From contig DASQVO010000047.1 in assembly GCA_035640715.1 (NCBI GenBank), positions 1-41,547 on the forward strand: a stretch of 41,547 nt of DNA, in the 5' to 3' direction. How positions within the stretch are numbered: the first letter of the stretch is position 1; each line of letters opens with the position of its first letter. The translations under genes and the position numbers were made by a program. This document shows positions 15,589 through 23,438 of the stretch, in pieces. The notes beneath the pieces were generated by a model. It worked only from the letters and a program-made list of their open reading frames with translations, was not told where the DNA came from and made no database searches. This DNA is from DASQVO01 sp035640715. Its GTDB lineage: Bacteria; Actinomycetota; Actinomycetes; Streptosporangiales; Streptosporangiaceae.

Positions 15589-16579
15589 GAAGTCTCCTTC
15601 TGGCTGCGCACTGTAACGGTCGATTACTGATAATAATTTTCGTTTTCATCTCTGTCCAGCGCCGCGCCGGGCCGGCGTCGCGGTGTGTACCGCGTAACCG
15701 AACGGCGGCGCTGGCGAGCCGGACGGCGCCGGTTACCGGCGGCTCGGTGAGGACGCGGACGTCGCTGCCTGGCAGGGTCTCGCTGATCGCGCGTTCGGTG
15801 GCCGCACGCAGGGCCGGGTGAGCCATCAGGCCTCCCGCCAGCACCACCGGCGGCCCGGCGGGCGCCCCGAGGCGCTGTGCCGTCGAGACCACGAGGGCGG
15901 CCAGCGCCTGCGCCGCCTCGGCGGTGATGAGTGCGGCGGCCGGGTCTCCGCTGTCGAGCACCAAGGGGGCGTGCCGGGCCCAGCGCCGCGGATACGGCTG
16001 ATCGTAGAAGAGGCGGTGCAGCGCGTCGATACTGTCCACGCCCTCGGCGGCGAGGAGGCGGTCGCCGAGTACGCCGAGCGGGACGCCGCGGTCCCGCCGG
16101 TCCAGCAGCGCCCGCAGCGCGGCACGGGCGATCCAGTAGCCGCTGCCCTCGTCGCCGAGGAGGTAGCCGAAGCCGCCCGACCGTGCCTCGCGGTGGCGCC
16201 ACCTGCCGACCGCGATCGAGCCGGTACCGCAGATCACGCCGACGCCGGCGTCAAGGCCGGCGGCTGGCAGGACAAGCGTCGCGTCGTTGACGATCACCAC
16301 GGTCCCCGATTTCGTCAGCGGCGCGAGGCGGTCGTGGAGAAATTCCCTGGCTCCAGGCACGTTGTTGCCCGCCGAGCCGGCGCAGACCGCATCGAAGGGA
16401 CGGTCCGGGTCAAGCGGCAGCTGCGCCAGCAGGTCGGCGAGGGCCGCCGTGGCACCGTCCGTGCCGTTGGCGGTGAGGCTGGCGCTGGCGGCTTGCGCCT
16501 CCGCCACCACGTCACCGTCCACGCAGACCCGCGCCCGGCTCAGCGTCCCGCCGATATCAAGGCCGAGAAGCCTGCTCAC
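15557..16579 (-). CDS. BadF/BadG-type ATPase, N-acetylglucosamine kinase-like
   Basis: A 340-aa ASKHA-fold kinase. Seen: phosphate-1 loop LGLDIGGTLSRARV at the N-terminus, AVCAGSAGNNVPGA, phosphate-2 VNDATLVLPA, the sugar-site ICGTGSIAVGRW, GGFGYLLGDEGSGYWIARAAL (hallmark of GlcNAc kinases) and adenosine motif VVLAGGLMAHPALR. It would phosphorylate N-acetylglucosamine or a related amino sugar in cell-wall recycling or chitin use. The last 30 residues (from MKTKIIISNRPL) look unlike the family and are encoded by an AT-rich patch that also carries a Fur-like box; relatives end near the preceding RLRGTH. The gene thus seems to read through the promoter of its downstream neighbour. Confidence 0.85.
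   Translation of the reverse strand: MSRLLGLDIGGTLSRARVCVDGDVVAEAQAASASLTANGTDGATAALADLLAQLPLDPDRPFDAVCAGSAGNNVPGAREFLHDRLAPLTKSGTVVIVNDATLVLPAAGLDAGVGVICGTGSIAVGRWRHREARSGGFGYLLGDEGSGYWIARAALRALLDRRDRGVPLGVLGDRLLAAEGVDSIDALHRLFYDQPYPRRWARHAPLVLDSGDPAAALITAEAAQALAALVVSTAQRLGAPAGPPVVLAGGLMAHPALRAATERAISETLPGSDVRVLTEPPVTGAVRLASAAVRLRGTHRDAGPARRWTEMKTKIIISNRPLQCAARRRLHVTDSPGRPA
15628..15648. promoter_or_regulatory. Fur/Zur-box-like AT-rich palindrome
   Basis: An AT-rich 21-base sequence beginning TGATAATAATTTTCG and ending TTTTCA, with TGA-N-AA at one end and TT-N-TCA at the other. Its inner 19 bases match 14 of 19 positions of the classical Fur box. It sits 40 bases upstream of the SCO5389-family ATG. 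Binding by a Fur-family protein is inferred. Confidence 0.4.
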
Positions 16580-17018
16580 GGCGGCTCAGCGCCCCATCCG
16601 CAACGACCTGCCCATTGTGTCCCCTTCCGTGAGGGTTATTCAGCTACCAGCTAGCGAGTACGGGCCAGCGGCCCGTGCGAGCGGCCCAGGAGCGTTTGCC
16701 CAGACCGGCTAGCGACCGCGGGGCCGCCAGGCTCGTGCGAGCGGCCGGTGCCGTGGCTACGGTGAGGACCCCGAACTTCTGAATAAGACACCGTATATCC
16801 AACTCCCGCGCCAGCTTAGCGGCGGCCTGGCCGGCTACCGCGCGCCCGGCGGGACGTTCCGTGGCGGCTGGCTGCTGCGCGGCCTGCCCCTGGGCCGGCG
16901 CGCCGGGGTCAGGCCATCGCATAACGGGACGGCTTCCTGAGTATCCCGGCCTGACCAGGGCAGTAGCCAGGGTCAATTGTGGTCGCCAGGGCAATCACCA
17001 CGCCGGAAGGAGCGACCG
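16580..17018. other. Intergenic region before the P-type ATPase
   Basis: No convincing gene is present in these 439 bases, which separate two divergent genes. The region holds copy A of the ~150-bp TTATTCA-bounded repeat (16636-16786). Past the repeat the sequence is GC-rich without clear promoter boxes until the AAGGAG ribosome site of the ATPase near 17007-17012. Confidence 0.6.
16636..16786 (+). repeat. MITE-like ~150-bp element, copy A
   Basis: TTATTCAG (16636-16643) and its exact complement CTGAATAA (16779-16786) bound a 151-base segment. Inside, GTGCGAGCGGCC occurs at 16675-16686 and 16735-16746, 60 bases apart. The copy at 22634-22786 has the same ends and the same 60-base spacing, and the stretch from one GTGCGAGCGGCC to the other aligns without gaps. 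No coding capacity is evident. Confidence 0.7.
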
Positions 17019-20000
17019 ATGAGCATCGTGCTGTCAGCAGCGCGCCTCGCGGGGACGGCGGCGGGCCATTCTTTCCGCCTTGCCGCCATGGGCGCAGACG
17101 CCATGCTCACCGCTGCCGAGCACGCTGTCCGCGAGGCCGACCACGCTGCCGAGGCCGTCCGGGACACCGCATCCGCCGTGGCCGGCCGCATCGGGGAGGG
17201 CGCGGCTGCGGGGAACGAAGCCGCCGGGGCTCCCACCGATAGCAGGCACCACGCCGGGCAGGTCGCCGCCACGGCCGCGGCCGAGCTCGCCGACGCGGGC
17301 CCCGACCGGTCACGCCGTCACATCTGGCGGCGGGCCGGCCACGCCCACATCGAAGTCCGCGGGCTTACGGGGAGCGCAAGCCGGGATATCGCCACGGGCA
17401 CCGCCGCCGCGGTCCGGCGCGTCAACGGGGTGCGCTGGGCCAGCATAAATGCGGTCACCCAGCAGATCCTCGTCGCCTTCGACGAGAACCAGACGGATCT
17501 CGGCCCGGTGCTGGACGCGATCGAGGCGGTGGAGGCCGAGCACGGCGCCGACGATGATGCCTTCGCACGGTCGAAGCCGGAGATGCCGGGTGACCCGTCG
17601 GCGGAAGACGTGGCGATCGCGGCACTCGCCGCATCCCTGGCCGGCGCCGGGCTCGCCGTCACCGGGCGGATGATGCACATTCCGGGCCTGCCGCGCGCGG
17701 TGCGCCTTCCCGTCGTGATCGTGCAGTCGAATCCGCGGCTGCGGGCGGCCGTGGAGGCGCGGCTGGGAAGACTTCCGTCGACCCTGGTATTCGGGCTGGC
17801 CAGCGCCGTTTCCCATGCGAGCACTGTCAATCCGTACCCGCTCGCGGTGGAGTCGGCTCAGCGCGCTCTTGCCGTGCTGGAAGCCAGGTCACGGCGCCTT
17901 ACCTGGGAACGGCGCGCCCACCAGTTGTGCGCGCTGCTGCCGGAGGCGCCCGCGCCGCGGCGGCCCGGCCGGCCCGTGCCGCTGCCACCAGGCCCGGTGG
18001 AGAAGGTCGCCGAGCGGGTCTCGCTCGGCGGGCTGGCGGCGGCCGGCGGCACGCTCGCAATGAGCCGTGATCCTGTCAAGGCTGCCGACCTTCTCCTGGC
18101 CACAGCGCCCAGGGCGGCGCGGATGGGCCGGGAGGCGTTCGCCTCCGCCCTCGGCCACGAGCTGAGCCGCCAGGGGATCCTCACGCTGGACATACCGGCG
18201 CTCCGGCGGCTTGACCGGGTCTCCGCCGTCGTCATCGACTCATTGGTGCTGATCACCGGCGACCAGCCGGATCCGCTGGCAGATGCCCTGGTCGGCGCTG
18301 CGCGGGACTGCGCGCAGCGCGTCCTGCTGACCGACCAGCCGGCCGCCGCCGACCTGCTGCCCTGGGCTGACCAGGTGGTGCCGGCCGACGCGGACCTGTC
18401 GGAGCGGGTCCGGGCGCTCCAGGCGGCCGGGCATGGCGTCCTCGTCATCAGCGCCGCCGACGACGCCGCGCTTGGCGCCGCCGATGTCGGTGTCTCGCTG
18501 GTCCGCGACGGGCACGTCAGCTGGTCGGCGGACGTCATCGGCGGCTCCAGCCTCGGGGACGCGTGGCGGCTGCTGAAGTCCGTGGAACTGGCCCGTAGCG
18601 TCAGCGACCGGTCCGCGAAGCTCGCCATCGGCGGCGCGTCGCTCGGAGCGCTCCTGGTGGTGACCGACCGGAGTGCCGGGCCCGAGCTTGCCCCCGGGAA
18701 CAGCGCGGCCGGCCTTGCCGTCATCGCCGGCGCGGCCAGCGCCCGGGCACTGGGGCGGCTCCCGCGGCCGCAGCCGGTACCGCACGGGCGCTGGCATGAG
18801 ATGACGGCAGAGGAGGTGTGCGAGCGGCTGCGCCAGGCCGCCGGAGCGGCTACCCGGCCGGAGCCGGAGCACGCTGCACCCGGCCGGCCCGCATCGCTGG
18901 CCATGTTCGGGCACGCGCTGTCGGACGAGCTGCGCGACCCGCTCATGCCCGTTCTCGCGCTCGGCGCCGCGGCCTCGGCGATCCTCGGATCCGGTGTTGA
19001 CGCGGCGCTGGTCGGCGGCGTGATGACGGGTAACGCCCTGGTTGGCGCGGCGCAGAAGGTCAACGCGGAACGGGCGCTCGGGTCACTTCTCCTCAGCGAG
19101 CGTCTGGTGGCGCGGCGCGTCACCGACGACGGATCGGTCCAGACGGTCACGGCGGAGCAGCTTGCCCCCGGCGATGTCATCGAGCTGCGCCCCTCCGAGG
19201 TCGTCCCCGCCGACGCCCGCCTGCTGGAAAGTGACCGGATGGAAGTTGACCAGGCCACGGTCACCGGGGAGTCGCTGCCGGTGCCGAAGAGCCCGGAACC
19301 CACCCCCGGCGCCGAACTGGCGGACCGGTCCTGCATGCTCTACGAGGGCACGACGGTGCTCACCGGCGAGGGCCGTGCGGTGGTCGTCGCGGTCGGGCAG
19401 GCGACCGAGGCTGGCCGGGCCGCCGCGGCGGCCGGCAGCGGCGGCCGGGCTGCCGGCGTGCAGGCACACCTAGCCGAGCTGACCCGGATCTCTGTTCCCG
19501 CCACCGGGATCGGCGGGGCGGTCGTGACCGGCCTGTCGCTGGCCCGCCGGGTACCGTTCCCGCAGGCGCTCGCGTCGGGCGTCGCGATTGCGGTCGCCGC
19601 CGTGCCGGAGGGGCTTCCGCTGGTCGCGACGGTATCGCAGGTCGCCGCGGCGCGGCGGCTGTCCCGGCTCGGTGTCCTGGTGCGCTCACCGCGCACGCTG
19701 GAGGCACTCGGCCGCGTCGACACCTTCTGCTTCGACAAGACCGGGACCCTCACGGAGGGGAGGCTCGCGGTCACGCGCCTCGCCGGCGTGGAAGAGGACC
19801 GCCGGGACCTGCCGTTCGACGACCGGTACGCGCAGCGCCTGCTGCGGGCCGCCGCCCGGTCCTGCCCCCAGGAAGATGACGCGCTCTCCCACGCCACTGA
19901 CCTGTCCATCGTGGAGGCCGCGCGGAAGCATCTGAAGCCGGACCGGGACTGGGCCCCGGTCCAGGAGCTGGCGTTTGAGGCCAGCCGCGGGTACTCCGCC

Positions 20001-21365
20001 TCGCTCGGTAAGGACTCCCGCGGCATGGTCCTGGCGATGAAGGGCGCACCCGAGGTGGTACTGGACCGCTGCGCGGCCGATGATGGCGGCCGGCCGCTCA
20101 CCGGGCAGCGGCGGCGCGCCGTGGCGCGCCGGGTACAGAGCCTGGCCGGGGAGGGCTTGCGCGTCATCGCTGTCGCCGAGAAGCGGCTGCCCGGCTGCTC
20201 CGGGCCGGACGGCACCGGCGAGGACATCGATGCGCTCGCCACCGGCCTGACCCTGCTCGGATTCGTGGGGATCTCCGACGCCGTGCGCCCGCAGGCGGCC
20301 GAGACCATCAGGCGGCTCATTGAGGCCGGCGTCCGGGTCACGATGATCACCGGAGACCACCCCGTTACCGCTTGCGCCATCGCCCGGCAGCTCGGCATTC
20401 CCGGCAGCGACATGGTGCTCACCGGCTCGGAGCTGGAGTCCATGCCCGATCGCGAGCGCACCGTGCGGGTGCCGCAGACTGCGGTGTTTGCCCGGGTGTC
20501 GCCGGAGCAGAAGGTCCGCGTCGTGCAGGCGCTGCAGCGGGCCGGCCGGGTCGTAGCGATGACCGGGGACGGCGTCAACGACGCTGCGGCGATCCGGCTC
20601 GCGGACGTCGGCATCGGCGTGGCCGCCAGGGGATCCGCCTCCGCGCGCAGCGCCGCAAGCCTTGTCCTGACCGACCCGGATCCGGCCCGCCTGGTCGACA
20701 TGCTTGCCGAGGGCCGGTCGCTGTGGAGCCGTGTCCGGGACGCCGTCGCCATCCTGGTCGGCGGCAACGCGGGTGAGGTCGCGTTCACCGTGTTCGGGAC
20801 GGCGGCCGGCGGGCGGGCGCCGCTGAACACCCGCCAGCTCCTGCTCGTCAACATGTTCACAGACATGCTGCCCTCACTCGCCGTGGCGCTCGGTCCCGTC
20901 GGCAGCAACGGCGCTCCCGCCGACGCTGTCGACCTGTCCACCGGGCCGGCCTCGCTGTCACGTGAGGAGCTGGCGCGCAGTATCGGCGCCCGCGGCGCGG
21001 CTACCGCCGCGGGCGCCGGCGCCGCCTGGCTTGCGGGCCGGTATGGCGGCCGCAGCCACGCCGGGACGATGGGGCTCGGCGCGCTGGTGCTGACGGAGCT
21101 CGGCCAGACGCTGGTGAGCGGATGGCGCAGCCCGCTGGTCGTGATCACCTGCGTTGTGTCCGCGGCGGCGCTGGTCGCGGTCGTGGAGATGCCGGGCGTC
21201 AGCCAGTTCTTCGGCTGCACCCCGCTCGGCCCGGCCGCCTGGACGATCGTCGCGGCTTCGTCGGCCGCCGCGACCATCGGCTCGGCGGCCACACCTGACC
21301 TCTTGCGGGCCATCACGCAGCGGGGCGGGGGAGGAAGCCTGAACCTGTGGGCTCGCTCTGGATAA
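17019..21365 (+). CDS. Large cation-transporting P-type ATPase, CtpI-like
   Basis: A 1448-aa membrane pump. Order: an N-terminal helical region; an HMA-like ferredoxin fold (AHIEVRGLTGSASRDIATG to VLDAIEAVEAEH) lacking the CXXC metal site; a long region of decayed HAD/ATPase appearance unusual outside the CtpI group; then a full P-ATPase. Motifs: actuator TGES 749-752, PEGLP 863-867 in M4, phosphorylated Asp906 in DKTGTLTEGRL, KGAPEVVLDRC in the nucleotide domain, MITGDHPVTACAIA, hinge GDGVND 1183-1188, and VNMFTDMLPSLAVALGPVG in M6. The PEGLP and M6 patterns point to a P2-like ion (Ca, Mg or Mn type) rather than copper or zinc, which have CPC. ATG 17019 follows GAAGGAGCGACCG. Length resembles mycobacterial CtpI. 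The ion is unknown. Confidence 0.88.
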   Translation: MSIVLSAARLAGTAAGHSFRLAAMGADAMLTAAEHAVREADHAAEAVRDTASAVAGRIGEGAAAGNEAAGAPTDSRHHAGQVAATAAAELADAGPDRSRRHIWRRAGHAHIEVRGLTGSASRDIATGTAAAVRRVNGVRWASINAVTQQILVAFDENQTDLGPVLDAIEAVEAEHGADDDAFARSKPEMPGDPSAEDVAIAALAASLAGAGLAVTGRMMHIPGLPRAVRLPVVIVQSNPRLRAAVEARLGRLPSTLVFGLASAVSHASTVNPYPLAVESAQRALAVLEARSRRLTWERRAHQLCALLPEAPAPRRPGRPVPLPPGPVEKVAERVSLGGLAAAGGTLAMSRDPVKAADLLLATAPRAARMGREAFASALGHELSRQGILTLDIPALRRLDRVSAVVIDSLVLITGDQPDPLADALVGAARDCAQRVLLTDQPAAADLLPWADQVVPADADLSERVRALQAAGHGVLVISAADDAALGAADVGVSLVRDGHVSWSADVIGGSSLGDAWRLLKSVELARSVSDRSAKLAIGGASLGALLVVTDRSAGPELAPGNSAAGLAVIAGAASARALGRLPRPQPVPHGRWHEMTAEEVCERLRQAAGAATRPEPEHAAPGRPASLAMFGHALSDELRDPLMPVLALGAAASAILGSGVDAALVGGVMTGNALVGAAQKVNAERALGSLLLSERLVARRVTDDGSVQTVTAEQLAPGDVIELRPSEVVPADARLLESDRMEVDQATVTGESLPVPKSPEPTPGAELADRSCMLYEGTTVLTGEGRAVVVAVGQATEAGRAAAAAGSGGRAAGVQAHLAELTRISVPATGIGGAVVTGLSLARRVPFPQALASGVAIAVAAVPEGLPLVATVSQVAAARRLSRLGVLVRSPRTLEALGRVDTFCFDKTGTLTEGRLAVTRLAGVEEDRRDLPFDDRYAQRLLRAAARSCPQEDDALSHATDLSIVEAARKHLKPDRDWAPVQELAFEASRGYSASLGKDSRGMVLAMKGAPEVVLDRCAADDGGRPLTGQRRRAVARRVQSLAGEGLRVIAVAEKRLPGCSGPDGTGEDIDALATGLTLLGFVGISDAVRPQAAETIRRLIEAGVRVTMITGDHPVTACAIARQLGIPGSDMVLTGSELESMPDRERTVRVPQTAVFARVSPEQKVRVVQALQRAGRVVAMTGDGVNDAAAIRLADVGIGVAARGSASARSAASLVLTDPDPARLVDMLAEGRSLWSRVRDAVAILVGGNAGEVAFTVFGTAAGGRAPLNTRQLLLVNMFTDMLPSLAVALGPVGSNGAPADAVDLSTGPASLSREELARSIGARGAATAAGAGAAWLAGRYGGRSHAGTMGLGALVLTELGQTLVSGWRSPLVVITCVVSAAALVAVVEMPGVSQFFGCTPLGPAAWTIVAASSAAATIGSAATPDLLRAITQRGGGGSLNLWARSG

Positions 21366-21485
21366 CCCTCACTGGCCGGGGGAATGACAGCGCCGCTGCC
21401 GGCGGTGGCGCCGATGGGCAAGCTGTCCTGACCCGGGCAATACCGGGGCACGGGGGGAGCCCCGGCCGGCGATTGCGCGCAATTT

Positions 21486-21500
21486 CCTCGCGTCGCGAGG
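21486..21500. promoter_or_regulatory. Perfect 15-base palindrome before the hemerythrin gene
   Basis: CCTCGCG-T-CGCGAGG lies 66 bases upstream of the hemerythrin-like start and 121 bases past the ATPase stop. It may be an operator or a short hairpin; a TTTGAC follows immediately but no good -10 box does. Confidence 0.4.
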
Positions 21501-21565
21501 TTTGACGCGACGGGCAAGGGTAGCACCGGCCTCGTCCGCTATCACGCCACTGGGAGGGGGGAGCG

Positions 21566-22141
21566 ATGGCCGACGTATTCGCCGTGCTCAGCCATGACCA
21601 TGATGAGGTCCAGCAGATGCTGGCTGAGCTGGAGAGCGGCCCCACAAAGGCGACCGGGGCCACCGAGCCGCAGCTGGCGGAGCGCAAGAAGCTGACCACG
21701 CGGCTCATCATCGAAGAGTCCAAGCACGAGGCGGTCGAGGAAGAATACTTCTGGCCGATCGTGCGGAAGATACTGCCGGACGGGGACCAGCTCGCCGACG
21801 AGGCCACCAACCAGGAGCAAGAGGGCAAGGTGGTGCTCGACAAGCTGGACAAGCTGGACGCTTCGGACAGCGAATTCGAGGAGCTGCTGGCCAAGTTCAT
21901 CGCCGCCGGCCGTGACCACATCGCGTACGAGGAGATGCGCGTGTGGCCGGGCCTGCGTGGGGTACTGTCCGCCGCGGATGCGAACGAGCTCGGCGACAAG
22001 CTCATGAAGGGCAAGGACATCGCGCCCACCCGGCCGCATCCGAACACACCGCCGCGGCCCGGCATCCTGAAGGCAGTCGGCCCGGCCGCCGCGGTCGCCG
22101 ACAGGCTGCGCGACGCCGTGACGGGGCGCGGCAGAGACTGA
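21566..22141 (+). CDS. Hemerythrin HHE-domain protein
   Basis: A 191-aa soluble protein with a four-helix HHE domain that binds a di-iron centre. Metal ligands visible: VLSHDHDEVQQML in helix 1, EESKHEAVEEEYFWPIVRK in helix 2, and AAGRDHIAYEEMRVWPGL in helix 4. The C-terminal 45 residues are Pro/Arg-rich with AVGPAAAVADRLRDAVTGR, a tail common in actinobacterial members. Members sense or scavenge O2, NO or iron and often belong to stress regulons. ATG follows GGGAGGGGGGAGCG, a very strong ribosome site. It is downstream of the P-ATPase on the same strand but 200 bases away with a palindrome between, so probably separately controlled. Confidence 0.92.
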   Translation: MADVFAVLSHDHDEVQQMLAELESGPTKATGATEPQLAERKKLTTRLIIEESKHEAVEEEYFWPIVRKILPDGDQLADEATNQEQEGKVVLDKLDKLDASDSEFEELLAKFIAAGRDHIAYEEMRVWPGLRGVLSAADANELGDKLMKGKDIAPTRPHPNTPPRPGILKAVGPAAAVADRLRDAVTGRGRD

Positions 22142-22389
22142 CAGCGACCAGCCCGGACAGGGGTGGCGACATCAACGGGAGAGCCGGCCGGGCAGCCGGT
22201 GGTACGCACATTCCGCCCGGCTGGCCGGCTGAAATGCCCGGCCGTGTCCCAGGCGTGCCAGCCTGCGGCCGGCCGGCCAGAGCCGCCGCAGCCGGCAACT
22301 CCGGCGAAGCGGCGCGGTTATACGACCGGGATGACGATATGGGGCTTCCGCGCTCCGCCGCAGTAACGAGGCGTCCGGCGAGATCTGGT

Positions 22390-22431
22390 CTGCATTCCGC
22401 GGTATCTGGCCTGCGTTCCGCGGTATCTGGT
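22390..22431 (+). repeat. 21-bp tandem repeat
   Basis: CTGCATTCCGCGGTATCTGG plus C (22390-22410) is repeated directly at 22411-22431 with two differences. Each unit contains the palindrome CCGCGG. It lies 20 bases upstream of a possible short ORF. Confidence 0.75.
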
Positions 22432-22449
22432 GAAGAGAGCACTACGGTT

Positions 22450-22587
22450 ATGTCTCAGGAAGATCCGGTGCGCATGCCGCGGCGCCAGTGCCTCGCGGGC
22501 AGGCACGCCGTGGCGGCCGTAAGCGAACCGGCATGCAGGCCCGGGGACCAGTACCTTTACGATGGTATCGCCGCGGAGCTGCACTGA
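22450..22587 (+). CDS. Possible small protein, 45 aa
   Basis: ATG 22450 opens a frame of 45 codons ending TGA 22585-22587, beginning MSQEDPVRMPRRQCLAGR and ending QYLYDGIAAELH. GAAGAGAG lies about ten bases upstream. Third positions are mostly G/C but less so than in nearby real genes. I recognise no family. The frame could be chance; the tandem repeat directly upstream makes the spot slightly more interesting. Confidence 0.25.
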   Translation: MSQEDPVRMPRRQCLAGRHAVAAVSEPACRPGDQYLYDGIAAELH

Positions 22588-22633
22588 TTACCGGCACGAA
22601 ATCCGGAACAACAGTAAATGCCTTCAGCGAGTG

Positions 22634-22786
22634 TTATTCAAAACTGGCTGGCGAGCGCAGGGCGGGGGCCTGTGCGAGCGGCCCGGGGGCATTGTCTGCC
22701 GGCCGGCTGGCGGCCGCGGGCCTTCAGGACCGTGCGAGCGGCCGGTGCGGTGGCTGCGGTGAGGGCCCGTACCGGGGCCTGAATAA
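22634..22786 (+). repeat. MITE-like ~150-bp element, copy B
   Basis: GTGTTATTCA (22631-22640) and TGAATAACAC (22780-22789) are exact complements and bound this copy. GTGCGAGCGGCC occurs at 22672-22683 and 22732-22743, again 60 bases apart as in copy A. An extra CTTCTGAATA follows at about 22793-22802, matching the sequence at the right end of copy A, so the right border differs by a short insertion or duplication. Confidence 0.7.
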
Positions 22787-22829
22787 CACGGACTTCTGAA
22801 TACAAACATAGTGATACGGGGGATCGCCG

Positions 22830-23180
22830 ATGGATATGACGTGGGTTATCACGTTGTTCTTGTTGTGTGCAACTGCGGCCCTGGCTTTTGGCGTGATTCT
22901 TGGCTACGTATGGGGCGCGTCAGAGCGGAAGGAAGAGCAGCAATGGGAAAGCATCGAGGTCGTACCAGGCGACGGCGCCAGGTTGCCAGGGAAGCAAAGC
23001 GGGCCGCAGACATCGATATCCGAGGCCAGCGATGGCAAGTGGTCAGGCATGGATCCGGAAATCATGCAGTCGGCAGCGCGGGAAGAACTGAGGAATATCA
23101 TCGCAGAGATACCCAAGCTCGCACAGTGGACAGGTGATCAATTCGACCGTGCGCTCACCAGGCTGAGGGCAGAGAAATGA
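22830..23180 (+). CDS. Small membrane-anchored protein of unknown function
   Basis: A 116-aa protein beginning MDMTWVITLFLLCATAAL, a single N-terminal hydrophobic segment (about residues 4-28), followed by a charged cytoplasmic-type region (ASERKEEQQWESIEV) and a C-terminal amphipathic helix with AAREELRNIIAEIPKLAQW. I recognise no family. ATG 22830 follows GGGGGATCGCCG, a fair ribosome site; an ATG two codons on is possible. Codon use is less GC-biased than in neighbours, as in other small accessory genes. Its stop overlaps the start of the next small gene (ATGA at 23177-23180), so the pair is translated together. Copy B of the ~150-bp repeat ends 44 bases upstream. Confidence 0.6.
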   Translation: MDMTWVITLFLLCATAALAFGVILGYVWGASERKEEQQWESIEVVPGDGARLPGKQSGPQTSISEASDGKWSGMDPEIMQSAAREELRNIIAEIPKLAQWTGDQFDRALTRLRAEK

Positions 23181-23398
23181 CACTGCCCGATCCGGCCCTG
23201 CGGGAGCTCGCTAATCACCGGATGATTCCCCGCCGCTGCACGTGTACGTGGCAATGGCACACGTCATCCAACCCGTGGCGGTGGCTGCTGACACAGGTAA
23301 GCCCCTCATGCGCCGTGCACAACCCGGTGGATGAGGACGCGGTAGCGATCATCGAGGATATTTTCCCGGGGAAGGGGTCGGCCAAAGCGAGAGGATAG
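23177..23398 (+). CDS. Small Cys/Trp-rich protein of unknown function
   Basis: A 73-aa protein coupled to the upstream membrane-anchored gene through a 4-base ATGA overlap. It contains RRCTCTWQWHTSSNPWRWLL and a later PSCAVHNPVDEDAV, so three Cys and two His that could bind a metal or form a disulfide. No family is recognised. The acidic C-terminal half (DEDAVAIIEDIF) looks helical. The overlap and normal codon use make it likely real. Confidence 0.55.
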   Translation: MTLPDPALRELANHRMIPRRCTCTWQWHTSSNPWRWLLTQVSPSCAVHNPVDEDAVAIIEDIFPGKGSAKARG

Positions 23399-23438
23399 CC
23401 GGGAACGGGAGCCTGCCGGCGCGTCCGGGGCCGGTGGC

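Larger units (their letters stand above)
22142..22829. other. 688-base region without a convincing gene
   Basis: It holds a 21-bp tandem repeat (22390-22431), one possible 45-codon ORF (22450-22587) and copy B of the ~150-bp repeat (22634-22786), followed by the leader of the next small gene. The part from 22142 to 22380 shows nothing beyond GC-rich sequence. Confidence 0.5.

Noticed and set aside
8737..16579. One coordinated pathway across the lactone oxidase, lysA, deaminase/aldolase, MFS and kinase genes
   Set aside because: Strands alternate and clear terminators intervene; only the deaminase/aldolase-MFS pair has operon-like spacing.
19340..21526. 728-codon open frame on the minus strand
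   Set aside because: It lies antisense to the P-type ATPase and arises from high GC at third positions; the translation is Ser/Arg/Ala-rich with no domain.
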